In this document: piece after piece, positions 54,369 to 63,691 of the stretch | Position numbering within the stretch: position 1 is the stretch's first letter | Layout of the letters: each line of letters begins with the position of its first letter | Assembly (NCBI RefSeq): GCF_003590795.1 | Contig: NZ_QYUL01000001.1 | Span: forward strand, 1,009,001 to 1,073,000 | DNA from: Azospirillum cavernae | GTDB lineage: Bacteria; Pseudomonadota; Alphaproteobacteria; Azospirillales; Azospirillaceae | Direction of reading: 5' to 3' | Length of the DNA stretch: 64,000 nucleotides | The notes under the pieces: model-generated | Told to the model about the DNA's origin: nothing | Database searches by the model: none | The model's input: only the letters and a program-made list of their open reading frames with translations | Program-made: the position numbers and the translations under genes

Positions 54369-55450
54369 CCCAACACCTCCGCAAGCGCCACGACCAGCGC
54401 CTTGTTTTCTTCTTCGCGCCCCACCGTGATGCGCAGGCAGTCGAGCAGGCCATAGTCGCTGACCGGCTTCACCAGAATCCCGCGATGGGCGAGGTGATCG
54501 ACCACGGCCTGGACGCCGAGAGACGGGTCGGTCGGCACGCGGGCCAGGACGAAGTTGCAGACGCTGGGATAGACCCGCAGGCCCACCCGCTCCAACTCAC
54601 GCGACAGCCAGGGCAGCCATTCGGCGTTGTGGGCGTAGGTCGCTTCCTCATGCTCGGCGTCGGTCAGGGCGGCGGCGGCGGCGGCCTGGGCTGGGCTGGA
54701 GACGTTGAAGGCGCCGCGAATGGCGTTCACCGCCTCGATCACCGGCTGCGGCCCATAGCCCCAACCGACCCGCAAACCGGCCAAGCCGTGCATCTTGGAA
54801 AAGGTGCGAATCATCAGGACGTTGTCGGAATTCTCGACGATCTCCGTCCCGTCGCTGTAGTTCGAGCGGCGGCAATAATCGGCGTAGGCCGAATCGAGCA
54901 CCAACAGCGTGTGCGGCGGCAGGCCGGAGCGCAGGCGCTGCACCAGATCAACCGGAATGTAGGTGCCGGTCGGGTTGTTCGGGTTGGCGAGGAAACAAAT
55001 CTTGGTGCGGTCGTTGGCGCGGTCGATCATCGCCTGGACATCGACCACCAGATCCCGTTCCGCCGCGATCGTCGCCGTGGCCCCCGCCGCGCGGATCGCC
55101 TTCAGGAAGCCGCGATAGCCATGCTCGTGGCACAGCACCTCATCCCCCGGCCCGGCGAAGGCCTGGGTCACGAGATGGATCAGCTCTTCCGATCCGCTGG
55201 TGCAAACAATGTGATCGACGTCGATGGAATGGCGGCGCGCGATGGCGTGGCGCAGCGCGTCCTGGCTCCAATCGGGGTAGCGGTGAATCTGCCCGGCGGC
55301 CTCGCGGTAGGCGGCCAGGGCCAAGCGGCTGGGTCCCAACGGGTTTTGCGTCAGCGACAAATCAATCCAGCGCCGCCCATCCTTGGGCGGGCGCTGCGAC
55401 CGATAGGGCTTGATCTGGCCGACACCGGGGCGCGGGCTGAGCAAATCCAT
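54365..55450 (-). CDS. hisC: Histidinol-phosphate aminotransferase
   Basis: 361 residues, fold-type I PLP enzyme of histidine synthesis. The N-terminal SLTQNPLGPS and CTSGSEELIHLV match HisC-type active-site parts; the PLP lysine is in TFSKMHGLAGLRVGW, and the Asp in LDSAYADYC pairs with the cofactor. Aromatic aminotransferase activity (HisC2/PAT-like) is also possible because hisC is not in a his operon here. A GGAG ribosome site precedes the ATG at 55450. It is followed downstream of the aap operon on the same strand, with 126 bp separating it from aapP. Confidence 0.88.
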   Translation of the reverse strand: MDLLSPRPGVGQIKPYRSQRPPKDGRRWIDLSLTQNPLGPSRLALAAYREAAGQIHRYPDWSQDALRHAIARRHSIDVDHIVCTSGSEELIHLVTQAFAGPGDEVLCHEHGYRGFLKAIRAAGATATIAAERDLVVDVQAMIDRANDRTKICFLANPNNPTGTYIPVDLVQRLRSGLPPHTLLVLDSAYADYCRRSNYSDGTEIVENSDNVLMIRTFSKMHGLAGLRVGWGYGPQPVIEAVNAIRGAFNVSSPAQAAAAAALTDAEHEEATYAHNAEWLPWLSRELERVGLRVYPSVCNFVLARVPTDPSLGVQAVVDHLAHRGILVKPVSDYGLLDCLRITVGREEENKALVVALAEVLG

Positions 55451-55576
55451 GGAACCATCTCCGTTTGCGTTGCAACGAACAGCGCGTCACGGGCAATGAT
55501 TGAACCCCAATCCGGTGTGCGACGCCATTGGTTATTGCGTCGCACACCGAAAAAAAATTGGGTTTGTTACAAGTTG

Positions 55577-56353
55577 TCAGTGATTCAGGATCTGGCTGAG
55601 GAACAAACGCGTCCGTTCCGACTTCGGGTTGGTGAAGAAGGAATCGGGCGTGTCCTGCTCGACGATCTCGCCACGGTCCATGAAGATCACCCGGTCGGCG
55701 ACCGACTTGGCGAAGCCCATTTCGTGGGTGACGCACAGCATGGTCATGCCGTCTTCGGCCAACCCGATCATGACGTCCAACACCTCCTTGACCATTTCCG
55801 GGTCAAGGGCGGAGGTCGGCTCGTCGAACAGCATCACCTTCGGATTCATGCAGAGCGAGCGGGCGATGGCGACGCGCTGCTGCTGACCGCCCGACAATTG
55901 GCCGGGGTATTTGTTGGCCTGTTCGGCGATGCGCACGCGCTTGAGATAGCGCATGGCCATCTCCTCGGCCTCGGCCTTGGGCTTTTTGCGGACCCAGATC
56001 GGGGCGAGCGTGCAGTTTTCCAGCACGGTCAGATGCGGGAACAGGTTGAAATGCTGGAACACCATGCCGACCTCGCGGCGCACCAGCTCGATGTTCTTCA
56101 GATTGTTGGTCAGCTCGATGCCGTCAACGACGATGGTCCCCTTCTGGTGCTCTTCCAGCCGGTTCAGGCAGCGGATCATCGTCGATTTGCCCGACCCGGA
56201 CGGGCCGCAGACGACGATGCGCTCGCCCTTTTGGACGCTCAGCTCGATGTTCTTCAGAACGTGGAACTCGCCGTACCACTTGTTGACGCCCGTGCAGCGG
56301 ATGATCTCTTCGCCGCTCGGGATGTGACGGGCCTGTTGGGCGGCCTGGGACAT
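55577..56353 (-). CDS. aapP: General L-amino acid ABC transporter ATP-binding protein
   Basis: 258 residues. Walker [10 protein letters not shown] at 50-58, signature [15 protein letters not shown], Walker [15 protein letters not shown], switch histidine in CVTHEMGF. Fits the polar amino-acid family ATPases (GlnQ/AapP). It energises the AapQM permease; gene order on the minus strand is aapJ-aapQ-aapM-aapP, as in rhizobial Aap and Bra-independent systems. Confidence 0.95.
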   Translation of the reverse strand: MSQAAQQARHIPSGEEIIRCTGVNKWYGEFHVLKNIELSVQKGERIVVCGPSGSGKSTMIRCLNRLEEHQKGTIVVDGIELTNNLKNIELVRREVGMVFQHFNLFPHLTVLENCTLAPIWVRKKPKAEAEEMAMRYLKRVRIAEQANKYPGQLSGGQQQRVAIARSLCMNPKVMLFDEPTSALDPEMVKEVLDVMIGLAEDGMTMLCVTHEMGFAKSVADRVIFMDRGEIVEQDTPDSFFTNPKSERTRLFLSQILNH

Positions 56354-56367
56354 GATGGTGCGCTCCC

Positions 56368-57474
56368 TTAGCGACGATGGCTGCGATTCAGGTCACGTTC
56401 CAGCTTTTGGCTGTACTTGGACATGCTGAAACAGAAAATCCAATAGATCACGCCGACGAACAGATAGGCTTCGCGGTAAAAACCGCGCCAGGACGGGTCG
56501 GACAGCGCCGCCTTGCCCGCGCCAAGCAGATCATACAGGCCGATGATGATGACCAGCGAGGTGTCCTTGAAAAAGCTGATGAAGGTGTTCACCAGCGGCG
56601 GAATGGCGATGGCCAGCGCCTGCGGCAGAATGATCTTCAGCATCTTCTGCCAATAGCTGAGGCCCAAGCCGTCGGCGGCCTCATACTGCCCCTTGGGAAT
56701 CGCCTGCAACCCACCACGGATCGCTTCGGCCATGTAGGCGGCGGCGAACATGATGAAGGCGATCTGGGCGCGCAGCAGCTTGTCGATCGACACGCCGTTC
56801 GGCAGGAACAGCGGCAGCATGACCGAGGCCATGAACAGCAGGCTGATGAGCGGCACGCCGCGAATAAGCTCGATGTAGGTGACGCACAGAACCTTGACGG
56901 CGGGCATGTTCGACCGCCGCCCCAACGCCAGCAGAATGGCGGCGGGAAAGGCCACGGCCAAACCGATCACCGACAGGATGAGGGTCAGCGGCAGACCACC
57001 CCACAGGGTGTTTTCCACCGGCGTCAGACCCAGCACGCCGCCCCACATCAGAACCGCGACGGACAGGAAACCCGCGATCCAGACCAGACCCAGCCAGGGC
57101 TTCCAGAAACGACGGTCGCAACTGGCCACCAGCAAGGTGATGAAAATGACAATGGTCAGCAGAGGGCGCCATTGCTGCTCATAGGGGAAGGTGCCGAACA
57201 GGATGAAGCGCAGCTTTTCGCCGATGAACCCCCAGCAAGCCCCGCTGTTGTCCTTGCGGCACACCGCCGAAGAGGCGTCCAACCCGTGGGCGTTGATGAA
57301 CAGCCAATCGACGAAGGGCGGGATCGCCGACCCCAACAGGGCCAGAACCAGCACCGTCAAGATGGCGTTGTACCAGGTGTTGAACAGATTGTTCCGCAGC
57401 CACGCGATGGGGCCGACGGTGTTGGCCGGCGGACGTTCGTCCGGCAGGCCGACGCTTTGCACGTTGTCGGTCAT
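56368..57474 (-). CDS. aapM: General L-amino acid ABC transporter permease AapM
   Basis: 368 residues. Long N-terminal extension (about 1-150) with several helices, then the permease core with the EAA-loop ([30 protein letters not shown], a His/Glu/Met-type amino-acid permease loop) and about 8 helices in total. AapM subunits carry such extra N-terminal helices, unlike HisM/GlnP. The ATG at 57474 follows aapQ by 5 bases. The frame upstream is a shadow of aapQ. Confidence 0.93.
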   Translation of the reverse strand: MTDNVQSVGLPDERPPANTVGPIAWLRNNLFNTWYNAILTVLVLALLGSAIPPFVDWLFINAHGLDASSAVCRKDNSGACWGFIGEKLRFILFGTFPYEQQWRPLLTIVIFITLLVASCDRRFWKPWLGLVWIAGFLSVAVLMWGGVLGLTPVENTLWGGLPLTLILSVIGLAVAFPAAILLALGRRSNMPAVKVLCVTYIELIRGVPLISLLFMASVMLPLFLPNGVSIDKLLRAQIAFIMFAAAYMAEAIRGGLQAIPKGQYEAADGLGLSYWQKMLKIILPQALAIAIPPLVNTFISFFKDTSLVIIIGLYDLLGAGKAALSDPSWRGFYREAYLFVGVIYWIFCFSMSKYSQKLERDLNRSHRR

Positions 57475-57479
57475 GGCCG

Positions 57480-58679
57480 TTACCGCTCCACCAGCGCGAT
57501 GCGCTTGTTGTACCAGTTCATGAAGATCGAGATGCTGAGGCTGATCGACAGGTAGGTGCCCATAATCATCGTCACGCCCTCGATCGCCTGCCCGGTCTGA
57601 TTCAAGGTGGTGTTGGCGATCGACACCAGATCGGGATAGCCGATGGCCAAGGCCAGCGAGCTGTTCTTGGTCAGGTTCAGATACTGGCTGGTCAGCGGCG
57701 GCACGATCACCCGCAGCGCCTGGGGCAGAATCACCAGCCGCAGGGTCGGGCCGCTGGGGATGCCGAGCGCGCGCGCCGCCTCGGTCTGGCCCCAATTGAC
57801 GGCGATGATGCCGCTGCGCACCACCTCGGCGATGAAGGCGGCGGTGTAGATGGTCAAGCCCATCAGGATCGCGAAGAACTCGGGCGACAGAACCATGCCG
57901 CCGACAAAGTTGAAGCCCTTCAGCGTCGGCATGTCGAGCGCCGTCGGCGCGCCGCCCGCGACATAGGCGATCAGCGGCAGACCGATCATCAGCCCCAGCG
58001 CCGTCCAGCCGACCGGAAAGATCTGGCCGGTGCGCGCCTGCCGGGCCTTGGCCCAGCGCCGCAGGACATAGGCCGCGACGACCGCGACCAGAAAGGCGAT
58101 CCCCATCATCGTCCAGACGGGATCGGCCGAGGGCGCCGGCACGAACAGGCCGCGCTGCGACAGGAACACGCCGGGAATCGGGTTGAGCGCCGAGCGGACC
58201 GGCGGCAAGCCGTCCGACACCAGCGCGTACCAGAAGAAGAGTTGCAGCAGCGGCGGGATGTTGCGGACGATCTCGACATAGGTTGAGGCCAGCTTGGCGA
58301 TCAGCCAATTGCTGGACAGACGCGCCACGCCGATCAGCGTGCCGATGATCGTCGCCAGAATGACGCCGATGATCGACACCTTCAGCGTGTTCAAGACGCC
58401 GACCAGGAAGGCCCGCCCATAGCTGTCCTTGGGCGAGTAATCGATCACATGCTCGCCGATGCCAAAGGCCGCTTCACGCTCCAGGAAACTGTATCCGGTG
58501 GCGATGGACCGCCGCGCGAGATTGTCGAGCGTGTTGGAAATCAAAAACCAGCCGACCAAAACAACCGCGCCGACCACCAAGACCTGGTAGACGACGGCGC
58601 GGACTGTCGGGTCGCTGAGGGAAAACGATGAGCCACCGGGCGCCGGGGCGCCGCCAGTGGTCCGGGTCTGTGTCGCCAC
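57480..58679 (-). CDS. aapQ: General L-amino acid ABC transporter permease AapQ
   Basis: 399 residues from GTG 58679, which has a strong GGGGAGAG ribosome site seven bases upstream; an ATG at 58700 and a start at 58748 are longer options without such a site. Transmembrane helices include VVYQVLVVGAVVLVGWFLIS and TLKVSIIGVILATIIGTLIG; the EAA-loop is AFIAEVVRSGIIAVNWGQTEAARALG. A partner of AapM with the same expanded size. The preceding gene aapJ is 209 bp upstream. Confidence 0.93.
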   Translation of the reverse strand: MATQTRTTGGAPAPGGSSFSLSDPTVRAVVYQVLVVGAVVLVGWFLISNTLDNLARRSIATGYSFLEREAAFGIGEHVIDYSPKDSYGRAFLVGVLNTLKVSIIGVILATIIGTLIGVARLSSNWLIAKLASTYVEIVRNIPPLLQLFFWYALVSDGLPPVRSALNPIPGVFLSQRGLFVPAPSADPVWTMMGIAFLVAVVAAYVLRRWAKARQARTGQIFPVGWTALGLMIGLPLIAYVAGGAPTALDMPTLKGFNFVGGMVLSPEFFAILMGLTIYTAAFIAEVVRSGIIAVNWGQTEAARALGIPSGPTLRLVILPQALRVIVPPLTSQYLNLTKNSSLALAIGYPDLVSIANTTLNQTGQAIEGVTMIMGTYLSISLSISIFMNWYNKRIALVER

Positions 58680-58888
58680 GGATACTCTCCCCCAAACCAT
58701 CGCGATCCGTTCGGTGTCCTCGCGATCCCGGATTTTTTTCCGGGCCAAATTCCCACACCGACGGATGCGACCATGTCTCCCAATGCGGTCTGTTGCGCGG
58801 GCGCTTCACTGGCGCCCTTCGCGACCGCTCTCGTCATCGGCGGGCCGCCCAGCCCCTGTTTGCGGAAGGCGGCCCACAAGCGACTGGC

Positions 58889-59908
58889 TTACCGGAACGG
58901 CGCGGAATATTGCAGGCCGCCCTTGGTCCACAGCGCGTTCAGACCGCGTTCCAGCTTCAGCGGGGTGCCGGGGCCGACGTTGCGGTCAAAAACCTCGCCG
59001 TAGTTGCCGACCTTCTTGACGACGTTGTAGGCGTATTTCTCGTCCAGGCCCAACGCCTTGCCCATGCCCGGCGTGGTGCCGAGGAAGCGCAGGATGTCCG
59101 GGTTCTTGGAGTTCACGAACTCGTCGACGTTCTTCGAGGTGATGCCGAACTCTTCGGCCTGGATCGCCACGTTGATCGTCCACTTGACGATGTCGAACCA
59201 TTGGTCGTCGCCATGACGGACGGCGGGGGCCAGCGGCTCCTTGGAGATGACTTCCGGCAGAATGACATGGTCATCCGGCACCGGGGCCACACCGGCGCGG
59301 GTTCCGGCCAGACCGGAGACGTCGGTGGTCAGCACGTCGCAACGGCCCGCGAAGTAGGCGGCGTTGACCTCGTCGTTCGACTCGATGACGACGGGGTTGT
59401 AGCTCATGTTGTTGGAACGGAAGAAGTCGGCGAGGTTCAGTTCGGTGGTGGTGCCGGACTGGACGCAGACCGTGGCGCCGTTCAGCTCCTTGGCGCTTTT
59501 GACGCCGAGCTTCTTGTTCACCATGAAGCCCTGGCCGTCGTAATAGGTGACGGGCGCAAAGTTCAAGCCGACCGAGGTGTCGCGGGTCAGCGTGACGGTG
59601 GTGTTGCGCGACAGCAGATCAACTTCGCCCGACTGGATGGCCGGGAAGCGTTGCTGGGCCGACAGCGGGGTGAATTTGACCTTGTTGGGGTCGTTGAAGA
59701 TCGCCACGGCGACGGCGCGGCAATAATCGACGTCCAACCCGGTCCAGTTGCCCGCGCTGTCCGGGCTGCCGAAGCCCGGCAGGCCGGCGTTGACGCCGCA
59801 CTGCACGAAGCCGCGCGATTTGACGGTGTCAAGCGTCGCCGCCTGAGCACCGGCGGTAGCGGTAACAACCACGGCCGCAGCGGCGGCGGCCAGGATTCCC
59901 GATTTCAT
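58889..59908 (-). CDS. aapJ: Amino-acid ABC transporter periplasmic binding protein
   Basis: 339 residues. Signal peptide MKSGILAAAAAAVVVTATAG ends near GAQAA-TLDTVKSRG; the mature domain is a family 3 solute-binding protein (FVQCGVNAGLPGFGSPDSAG, LTRDTSVGLNFAPVTYYDGQ, CDVLTTDVSGLAGTRAG). AapJ proteins bind many L-amino acids. ATG 59908 is preceded by GGAG in GGTGGAG; a GTG five codons earlier overlaps that site and is less likely. Expression is probably higher than that of the permease genes because of the 209 bp gap downstream, where I see no terminator with confidence. Confidence 0.94.
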   Translation of the reverse strand: MKSGILAAAAAAVVVTATAGAQAATLDTVKSRGFVQCGVNAGLPGFGSPDSAGNWTGLDVDYCRAVAVAIFNDPNKVKFTPLSAQQRFPAIQSGEVDLLSRNTTVTLTRDTSVGLNFAPVTYYDGQGFMVNKKLGVKSAKELNGATVCVQSGTTTELNLADFFRSNNMSYNPVVIESNDEVNAAYFAGRCDVLTTDVSGLAGTRAGVAPVPDDHVILPEVISKEPLAPAVRHGDDQWFDIVKWTINVAIQAEEFGITSKNVDEFVNSKNPDILRFLGTTPGMGKALGLDEKYAYNVVKKVGNYGEVFDRNVGPGTPLKLERGLNALWTKGGLQYSAPFR

Positions 59909-60200
59909 AATCTGTAACTCCACCCTGTTCTTGCGTTATCCGCGTTGGAGCGGTCTGACGACGGGCGTGGCCACGGGCGCTTTCATCAGGAATCCCTCAG
60001 CAAGCGCGACGCAGCCATGCACGCAGGACAAGAGTGCATCAACTTGATCCGCCTTGTCGAATCCTCTGTGCGTCGCTGGTGTTACCAGAAGAAGCCAATG
60101 GCCTCAGACCCTTCCCGCAGAATCGCCTATGGCCGTTCCCGCCGGGGAGTGCGAAGATGTTCGCCCGATCACGAACAGTATCCAGCGAAACGGACAGTCG

Positions 60201-61379
60201 ATGAAGGACGTTGCCAAGGACACCACTCTGGTCCATGCCGGACGCGACCCGCGCGCCAACCACGGCATCGTGAATCCGCCGGTCTATCATTGCTCGACCG
60301 TGCTGTTTCCGACTCTGGACGCGCTGGAGGACAGCGACCGCCGGTCGTTTGAGATCATCAATTACGGGCGCGTCGGCACCCCGACCACCTTCGCCTTTGA
60401 ACAGGCGGCGGCGGAGTTGGAGGGCGGTTTCCGCGCGGTCAACACCGGATCGGGCCTGTCCGCCATCGCCACCGCGCTGTCCGCCTTCACCAAGGCGGGC
60501 GACCATGTGCTGATCACCGACACCGCTTATGGGCCGACCCGCCGATTCGCCAATGAGACGCTGATTCCCTATGGCGTCGAGGTCGAATTCTTCGATCCCT
60601 GCGTCGGGGCCGGGATTTCGGCGCTGCTGCGCCCCAACACCCGCGTCGTCTTCCTCGAATCGCCCGGCTCGCTGACCTTCGAGATTCAGGATGTTCCGGC
60701 CATCGCCAAAGCGGCCAAGGCGGTTGGCGCCGTCGTGATGATCGACAACACTTGGGCGACGCCGCTGTTCTTCCGCCCGTTCGAGCATGGGGTGGACGTG
60801 TCGATCCACGCGGCGACCAAATACATGGTGGGCCATGCCGACGCGATGCTGGGAATCATCGTCTGCCGCGACGAAGCGACGTGGACCACAGTGAAAAAGA
60901 CCGCCACCCGCTTTGGCGTCTGCGCTGGGCCGGACGATCTGTTCCTGGGCCTGCGCGGCCTGCGCACCCTGTCGGTTCGCCTGAAGCAGCATCAGGAAAG
61001 CGCGCTGATTCTGGCCGATTGGCTGGCCGCCCGCCCGGAAGTCAGCCGCGTTCTGCACCCGGCCCGCGCCGATTTCCCCGGCCACGCCCTGTGGAAGCGG
61101 GATTTCACCGGCTCCAGCGGCCTGTTCTCCGCCCTTCTCAACCCGGTGCCGCGCGCGGCGCTGGCGGCGATGCTGGATGGTTTGGAGCTGTTCGGGCTTG
61201 GCTATTCCTGGGGCGGCTTTGAAAGCCTGATCCTGCCCGCCCGCCCGGCGGGGGTGCGCACCGCCACGCGCTGGACGGAGCCGGGGCCGTTGCTGCGCCT
61301 GCACGCCGGGTTGGAGCATCCCGACGATTTGATCCGCGATCTGGACAACGCGTTCCGCCGTCTCAACGCCGCGCTTTGA
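60201..61379 (+). CDS. metC: Cystathionine beta-lyase
   Basis: 392 residues, Cys/Met-metabolism PLP enzyme. PLP lysine in SIHAATKYMVGHADAM, substrate and phosphate-binding parts in NYGRVGTPTTFAFEQAAAEL and NTGSGLSAIATALSAF. The WGGFESLILPARP tail is typical of MetC rather than MetB or MetZ. It cleaves cystathionine to homocysteine, pyruvate and ammonia. Start chosen at 60201 (MKDVAKDTTLVHAG); the open frame upstream to 60054 is probably non-coding. Divergent from aapJ with 292 bp between, where I see no SAM riboswitch pattern. Confidence 0.93.
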   Translation: MKDVAKDTTLVHAGRDPRANHGIVNPPVYHCSTVLFPTLDALEDSDRRSFEIINYGRVGTPTTFAFEQAAAELEGGFRAVNTGSGLSAIATALSAFTKAGDHVLITDTAYGPTRRFANETLIPYGVEVEFFDPCVGAGISALLRPNTRVVFLESPGSLTFEIQDVPAIAKAAKAVGAVVMIDNTWATPLFFRPFEHGVDVSIHAATKYMVGHADAMLGIIVCRDEATWTTVKKTATRFGVCAGPDDLFLGLRGLRTLSVRLKQHQESALILADWLAARPEVSRVLHPARADFPGHALWKRDFTGSSGLFSALLNPVPRAALAAMLDGLELFGLGYSWGGFESLILPARPAGVRTATRWTEPGPLLRLHAGLEHPDDLIRDLDNAFRRLNAAL

Positions 61380-61405
61380 CCGGCTGTGTTTGAAAGGATT
61401 TTGTC

Positions 61406-61825
61406 ATGACGGACGCCACCGCGTTCGCGGACGTGTTGGACGCCATCCTGTTCAACGCCGACGGGCTGGTTCCGGCCATCGCCCAGGCCGAGGGCGGCGG
61501 CGAGATTCTGATGATGGCCTGGATGAACCGGGACTCGGTCATCGAAACGCTGACCACGGGCCGCGTCTGCTATTGGTCGCGCTCGCGCGGCGGGCTGTGG
61601 CGCAAGGGCGAGACCTCCGGGCAGGTCCAGCGGTTGAAGGATTTCCGGGTCGATTGCGACGGCGACACCCTGCTGTTGATCGTCGAACAGGACGGCGTCG
61701 CCTGCCACACCGGGCGGCGCAGTTGCTTCTACCGCGCCTGGCGCGACGGCAAACTGGAGATCATCCAAGAGGTCCAGACCGATCCGAGCGAGTTGTACGG
61801 CCATCACGGCCACAGCCACGGCTGA
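61406..61825 (+). CDS. hisI: Phosphoribosyl-AMP cyclohydrolase
   Basis: 139 residues, single-domain HisI without the HisE part. It opens the adenine ring of phosphoribosyl-AMP in histidine synthesis. Zinc and magnesium ligands are visible in DFRVDCDGDTLLLIVEQDG and CHTGRRSCFYRAW, and MAWMNRDSVIETLTTGRVCY is the conserved N-terminal part. 26 bp after metC. The C-terminal tail HHGHSHG is His-rich. Confidence 0.95.
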   Translation: MTDATAFADVLDAILFNADGLVPAIAQAEGGGEILMMAWMNRDSVIETLTTGRVCYWSRSRGGLWRKGETSGQVQRLKDFRVDCDGDTLLLIVEQDGVACHTGRRSCFYRAWRDGKLEIIQEVQTDPSELYGHHGHSHG

Positions 61826-61897
61826 ACCTGCTTTTTGGGGAATCCCGAGGATCGGTCAGTTTGCCGCAGCGCGGCGGCCCGACAATCCCAAGCTTGC

Positions 61898-61911
61898 TTG
61901 ATCCATGTCAA
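61898..61911 (+). promoter_or_regulatory. FNR/FixK-type box of sRNA-like unit 1
   Basis: TTGATCCATGTCAA matches TTGAT-N4-ATCAA in nine of ten positions. Its centre (61904.5) is 26.5 bases from the start of GGATAGAG, which resembles a -10 element at 61931, so the box sits about 41 bases before the predicted transcript start, as in class II FNR promoters. Confidence 0.6.
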
Positions 61912-61943
61912 AGGATGGTTCGGCCAAAAGGGATAGAGATTGT

Positions 61944-62010
61944 CTTGTCTCAAAACCCTCCCTGTATTCGACTGCGCCGGGCATTCCTATGGATGCCCGG
62001 CTCATTTTTT
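61944..62010 (+). ncRNA. Putative small RNA, unit 1 of a tandem pair
   Basis: Predicted transcript of about 65 nt starting near 61944. It contains an unpaired-looking CCCTCCCTGTATTC segment (61956-61969) complementary to Shine-Dalgarno sequences, followed by an intrinsic terminator: stem GCCGGGCAT (61976-61984) with ATGCCCGGC (61993-62001), then TTTTTT at 62005-62010. The unit matches unit 2 downstream in the same layout and spacing. No ORF of credible length or ribosome site. Start position is inferred from the promoter spacing. Confidence 0.6.
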
Positions 62011-62056
62011 GTCCGCTCCGTTTCACGCGAAAAACTTGAATACAAATTCGTCTTAT

Positions 62057-62070
62057 TTGATGTGGATCAA
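62057..62070 (+). promoter_or_regulatory. FNR/FixK-type box of sRNA-like unit 2 (perfect)
   Basis: TTGATGTGGATCAA is a perfect TTGAT-N4-ATCAA. Its centre (62063.5) is 26.5 bases before the -10-like GGATAGGG (62090), exactly as in unit 1. Confidence 0.7.
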
Positions 62071-62102
62071 CGCCGCCTTTATGACCTTCGGATAGGGTCT
62101 GT

Positions 62103-62166
62103 TCGTCTCTAAACCTCCCTGTATTCCCTTAAGCCGGACATCCTTTCAGGATGATCCGGCTTTTTT
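62103..62166 (+). ncRNA. Putative small RNA, unit 2 of a tandem pair
   Basis: Predicted transcript of about 62 nt starting near 62103. It shares GTCTC, AAACC and CCTCCCTGTATTC (62114-62126) with unit 1. The terminator stem AGCCGGA-CATCC (62132-62143) pairs with GGATG-A-TCCGGCT (62149-62161) with one bulged base, followed by TTTTTT to 62166. Both units run from FNR box to terminator over about 110-116 bases. The remainder of 62167-62359 holds nothing I can call. Confidence 0.6.
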
Positions 62167-62359
62167 CTGTCCTGGTTCTGCGCTCCCCCTCCCCCTTCGG
62201 AAGGCGTCCGGCGGGCCAATGGGGCGTTGTGAAAATCCGGTTGCATACCGCCCGAAGGTTGGTGGACCCTCACGGTCATTCCACGCTGTGGGCGGAGGAG
62301 ACAGGCGGCGGAGCCTGCTGTTTCAACGTCGCCCCGTGAAGGAACAGGAGGGAGATCGG

Positions 62360-63025
62360 ATGTCACGCTGGGCGGTTCATTTTCTCGAATCTCAAGGCGA
62401 CCTGTCGCCATGGAAAGAAGGGATTCTGGAGCAGACCAGTCAGGCCATGGAGCGGATCGAACGGGCTTTGTCCGCCCCGCCCGTCGATGTTCTGTATCAA
62501 CGCCTGTCGGGCTATGTGATTCCAGAATTCGGTCATGCTGGTTATGTGCACGGAATTGGCTTGATTTTCATCACCTTGGATCCCGAAAATCCGAATTTTT
62601 CACAGCATCTGGGCCAGACCTTGCAAGAAACCCTTGCTCACGAAGTTCATCACTGCACCCGTTCCGCCAGCTTCGGCTACAACACGGTGTTTGCCGACGC
62701 CCTCATTTCCGAAGGGCTTGCCGACCATTTCACCGATGAGATCTTTGACGGCAAGGGCCAATATTGGGATCACGCGCTGTCGGAAGACCAGCTTCAGGTT
62801 TTCCTGCGTCGGGTCAAACCGATCCTCGATCATCAACGCTATGATTACGACGCTTGGTTTTTTGGGAAGGAGGAGGACGGCATCCCCCGTTGGACGGGCT
62901 ACAGCCTTGGCTACCGAATCGTCCAGGAATATCTGAGGCGAAACCCGGACGCCCGCGCCAGCGCTTTGCACGGCGCGCCAACCGCCGACATCCTTGGTCC
63001 CGTCATGGATTTGTTTGACGCGTAA
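62360..63025 (+). CDS. DUF2268-type putative zinc-dependent protease
   Basis: 221 residues starting MSRWAVHFLESQGDLSPWKE. A HExxH zinc motif is present in QETLAHEVHHCTRSASFG (about residues 92-109), and ISEGLADHFTDEIF gives the downstream glutamate, so it fits DUF2268 metallopeptidase-like proteins. No signal peptide. AGGAGGGAG precedes the ATG. Upstream frame to 62219 overlaps non-coding sequence and is rejected. It ends 23 bases into the tail of the convergent TetR gene, so the two genes overlap tail to tail. Confidence 0.82.
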   Translation: MSRWAVHFLESQGDLSPWKEGILEQTSQAMERIERALSAPPVDVLYQRLSGYVIPEFGHAGYVHGIGLIFITLDPENPNFSQHLGQTLQETLAHEVHHCTRSASFGYNTVFADALISEGLADHFTDEIFDGKGQYWDHALSEDQLQVFLRRVKPILDHQRYDYDAWFFGKEEDGIPRWTGYSLGYRIVQEYLRRNPDARASALHGAPTADILGPVMDLFDA

Positions 63026-63677
63026 CGCCATAGGCCCGCATCAACTGGCCCACCGCGTCGGCGATCACCGTTTCGTCGTCCGCCGTCACCGGCAGGCCGA
63101 GCATGGTCGGCCAGAACATCACCTCTTTGACGCCGCCGAGATACTGGCTGGCGACCGTCGCTGGGTTGGGCGCGTTCAGGCGTCCGCGCGCGTGTTGGCT
63201 GGCGATGTAGGTTTCCAGCAGGGCGACGGCACGGCTCTTGCCTTCCTTCAGATAATCCTCGGCCAGATCGGGGAAGCGCTGGTGTTCGGCGATGACCAGA
63301 CGCAGCAGCCCTTTCACCTCTGGGCGGCGCATGTGGGTCAGCAATTCGCGGGTGAAGGCGGGCAGCACGGTTTCCGGCGGTTGATCGGGCGCCAATCGGT
63401 CGGATTCGGCGACGTTCAAGCCCTCATACAGACCGGCGACCACGGCGCGGAACAGGTCGCGCTTGCCGGGAAAATGGTTGTAGACGGTGCGTTTGGACAC
63501 CCCGGCGTCGGCGGCGATGGCGTCCATCGAAGTCGCCTCGTAGCCCTGGGTGACGAAGGCGCGGGTGGCCGCCTGGACCACGGCGCGGCGTTTGGCGTCG
63601 CCGCGCGCCTTGCTCGGAACCCCTGTGGCTGGAACTCCTGCTGTCGGAATCCCTGTTGTGTCGCGCCCGGTTGACAT
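63003..63677 (-). CDS. TetR family transcriptional regulator
   Basis: 224 residues. The N-terminal helix-turn-helix is at about 32-78 (AATRAFVTQGYEATSMDAIA then GVSKRTVYNHFPGKRDLFRA). The first 30 residues are a Thr/Gly/Val-rich tail. The C-terminal ligand domain has PAFTRELLTHMRRPEVKGLL and AEDYLKEGKSRAVALLETYI. ATG 63677 has AGGGAGAG upstream. It is divergent from the aldo/keto reductase gene, with a palindromic operator between, so it probably represses itself and that gene. Ligand unknown. Confidence 0.9.
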   Translation of the reverse strand: MSTGRDTTGIPTAGVPATGVPSKARGDAKRRAVVQAATRAFVTQGYEATSMDAIAADAGVSKRTVYNHFPGKRDLFRAVVAGLYEGLNVAESDRLAPDQPPETVLPAFTRELLTHMRRPEVKGLLRLVIAEHQRFPDLAEDYLKEGKSRAVALLETYIASQHARGRLNAPNPATVASQYLGGVKEVMFWPTMLGLPVTADDETVIADAVGQLMRAYGVTRQTNP

Positions 63678-63691
63678 GGCTCTCCCTTTGA

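Noticed and set aside
60054..60200. Possible SAM-type riboswitch or longer start for metC
   Set aside because: No helix pattern matching SAM-I/II was found by eye, and the upstream codons are unlike MetC.
62219..62359. N-terminal extension of the DUF2268 gene
   Set aside because: The ATG at 62360 has AGGAGGGAG; upstream residues are Arg/Gly-rich and overlap the region after the small RNA units.
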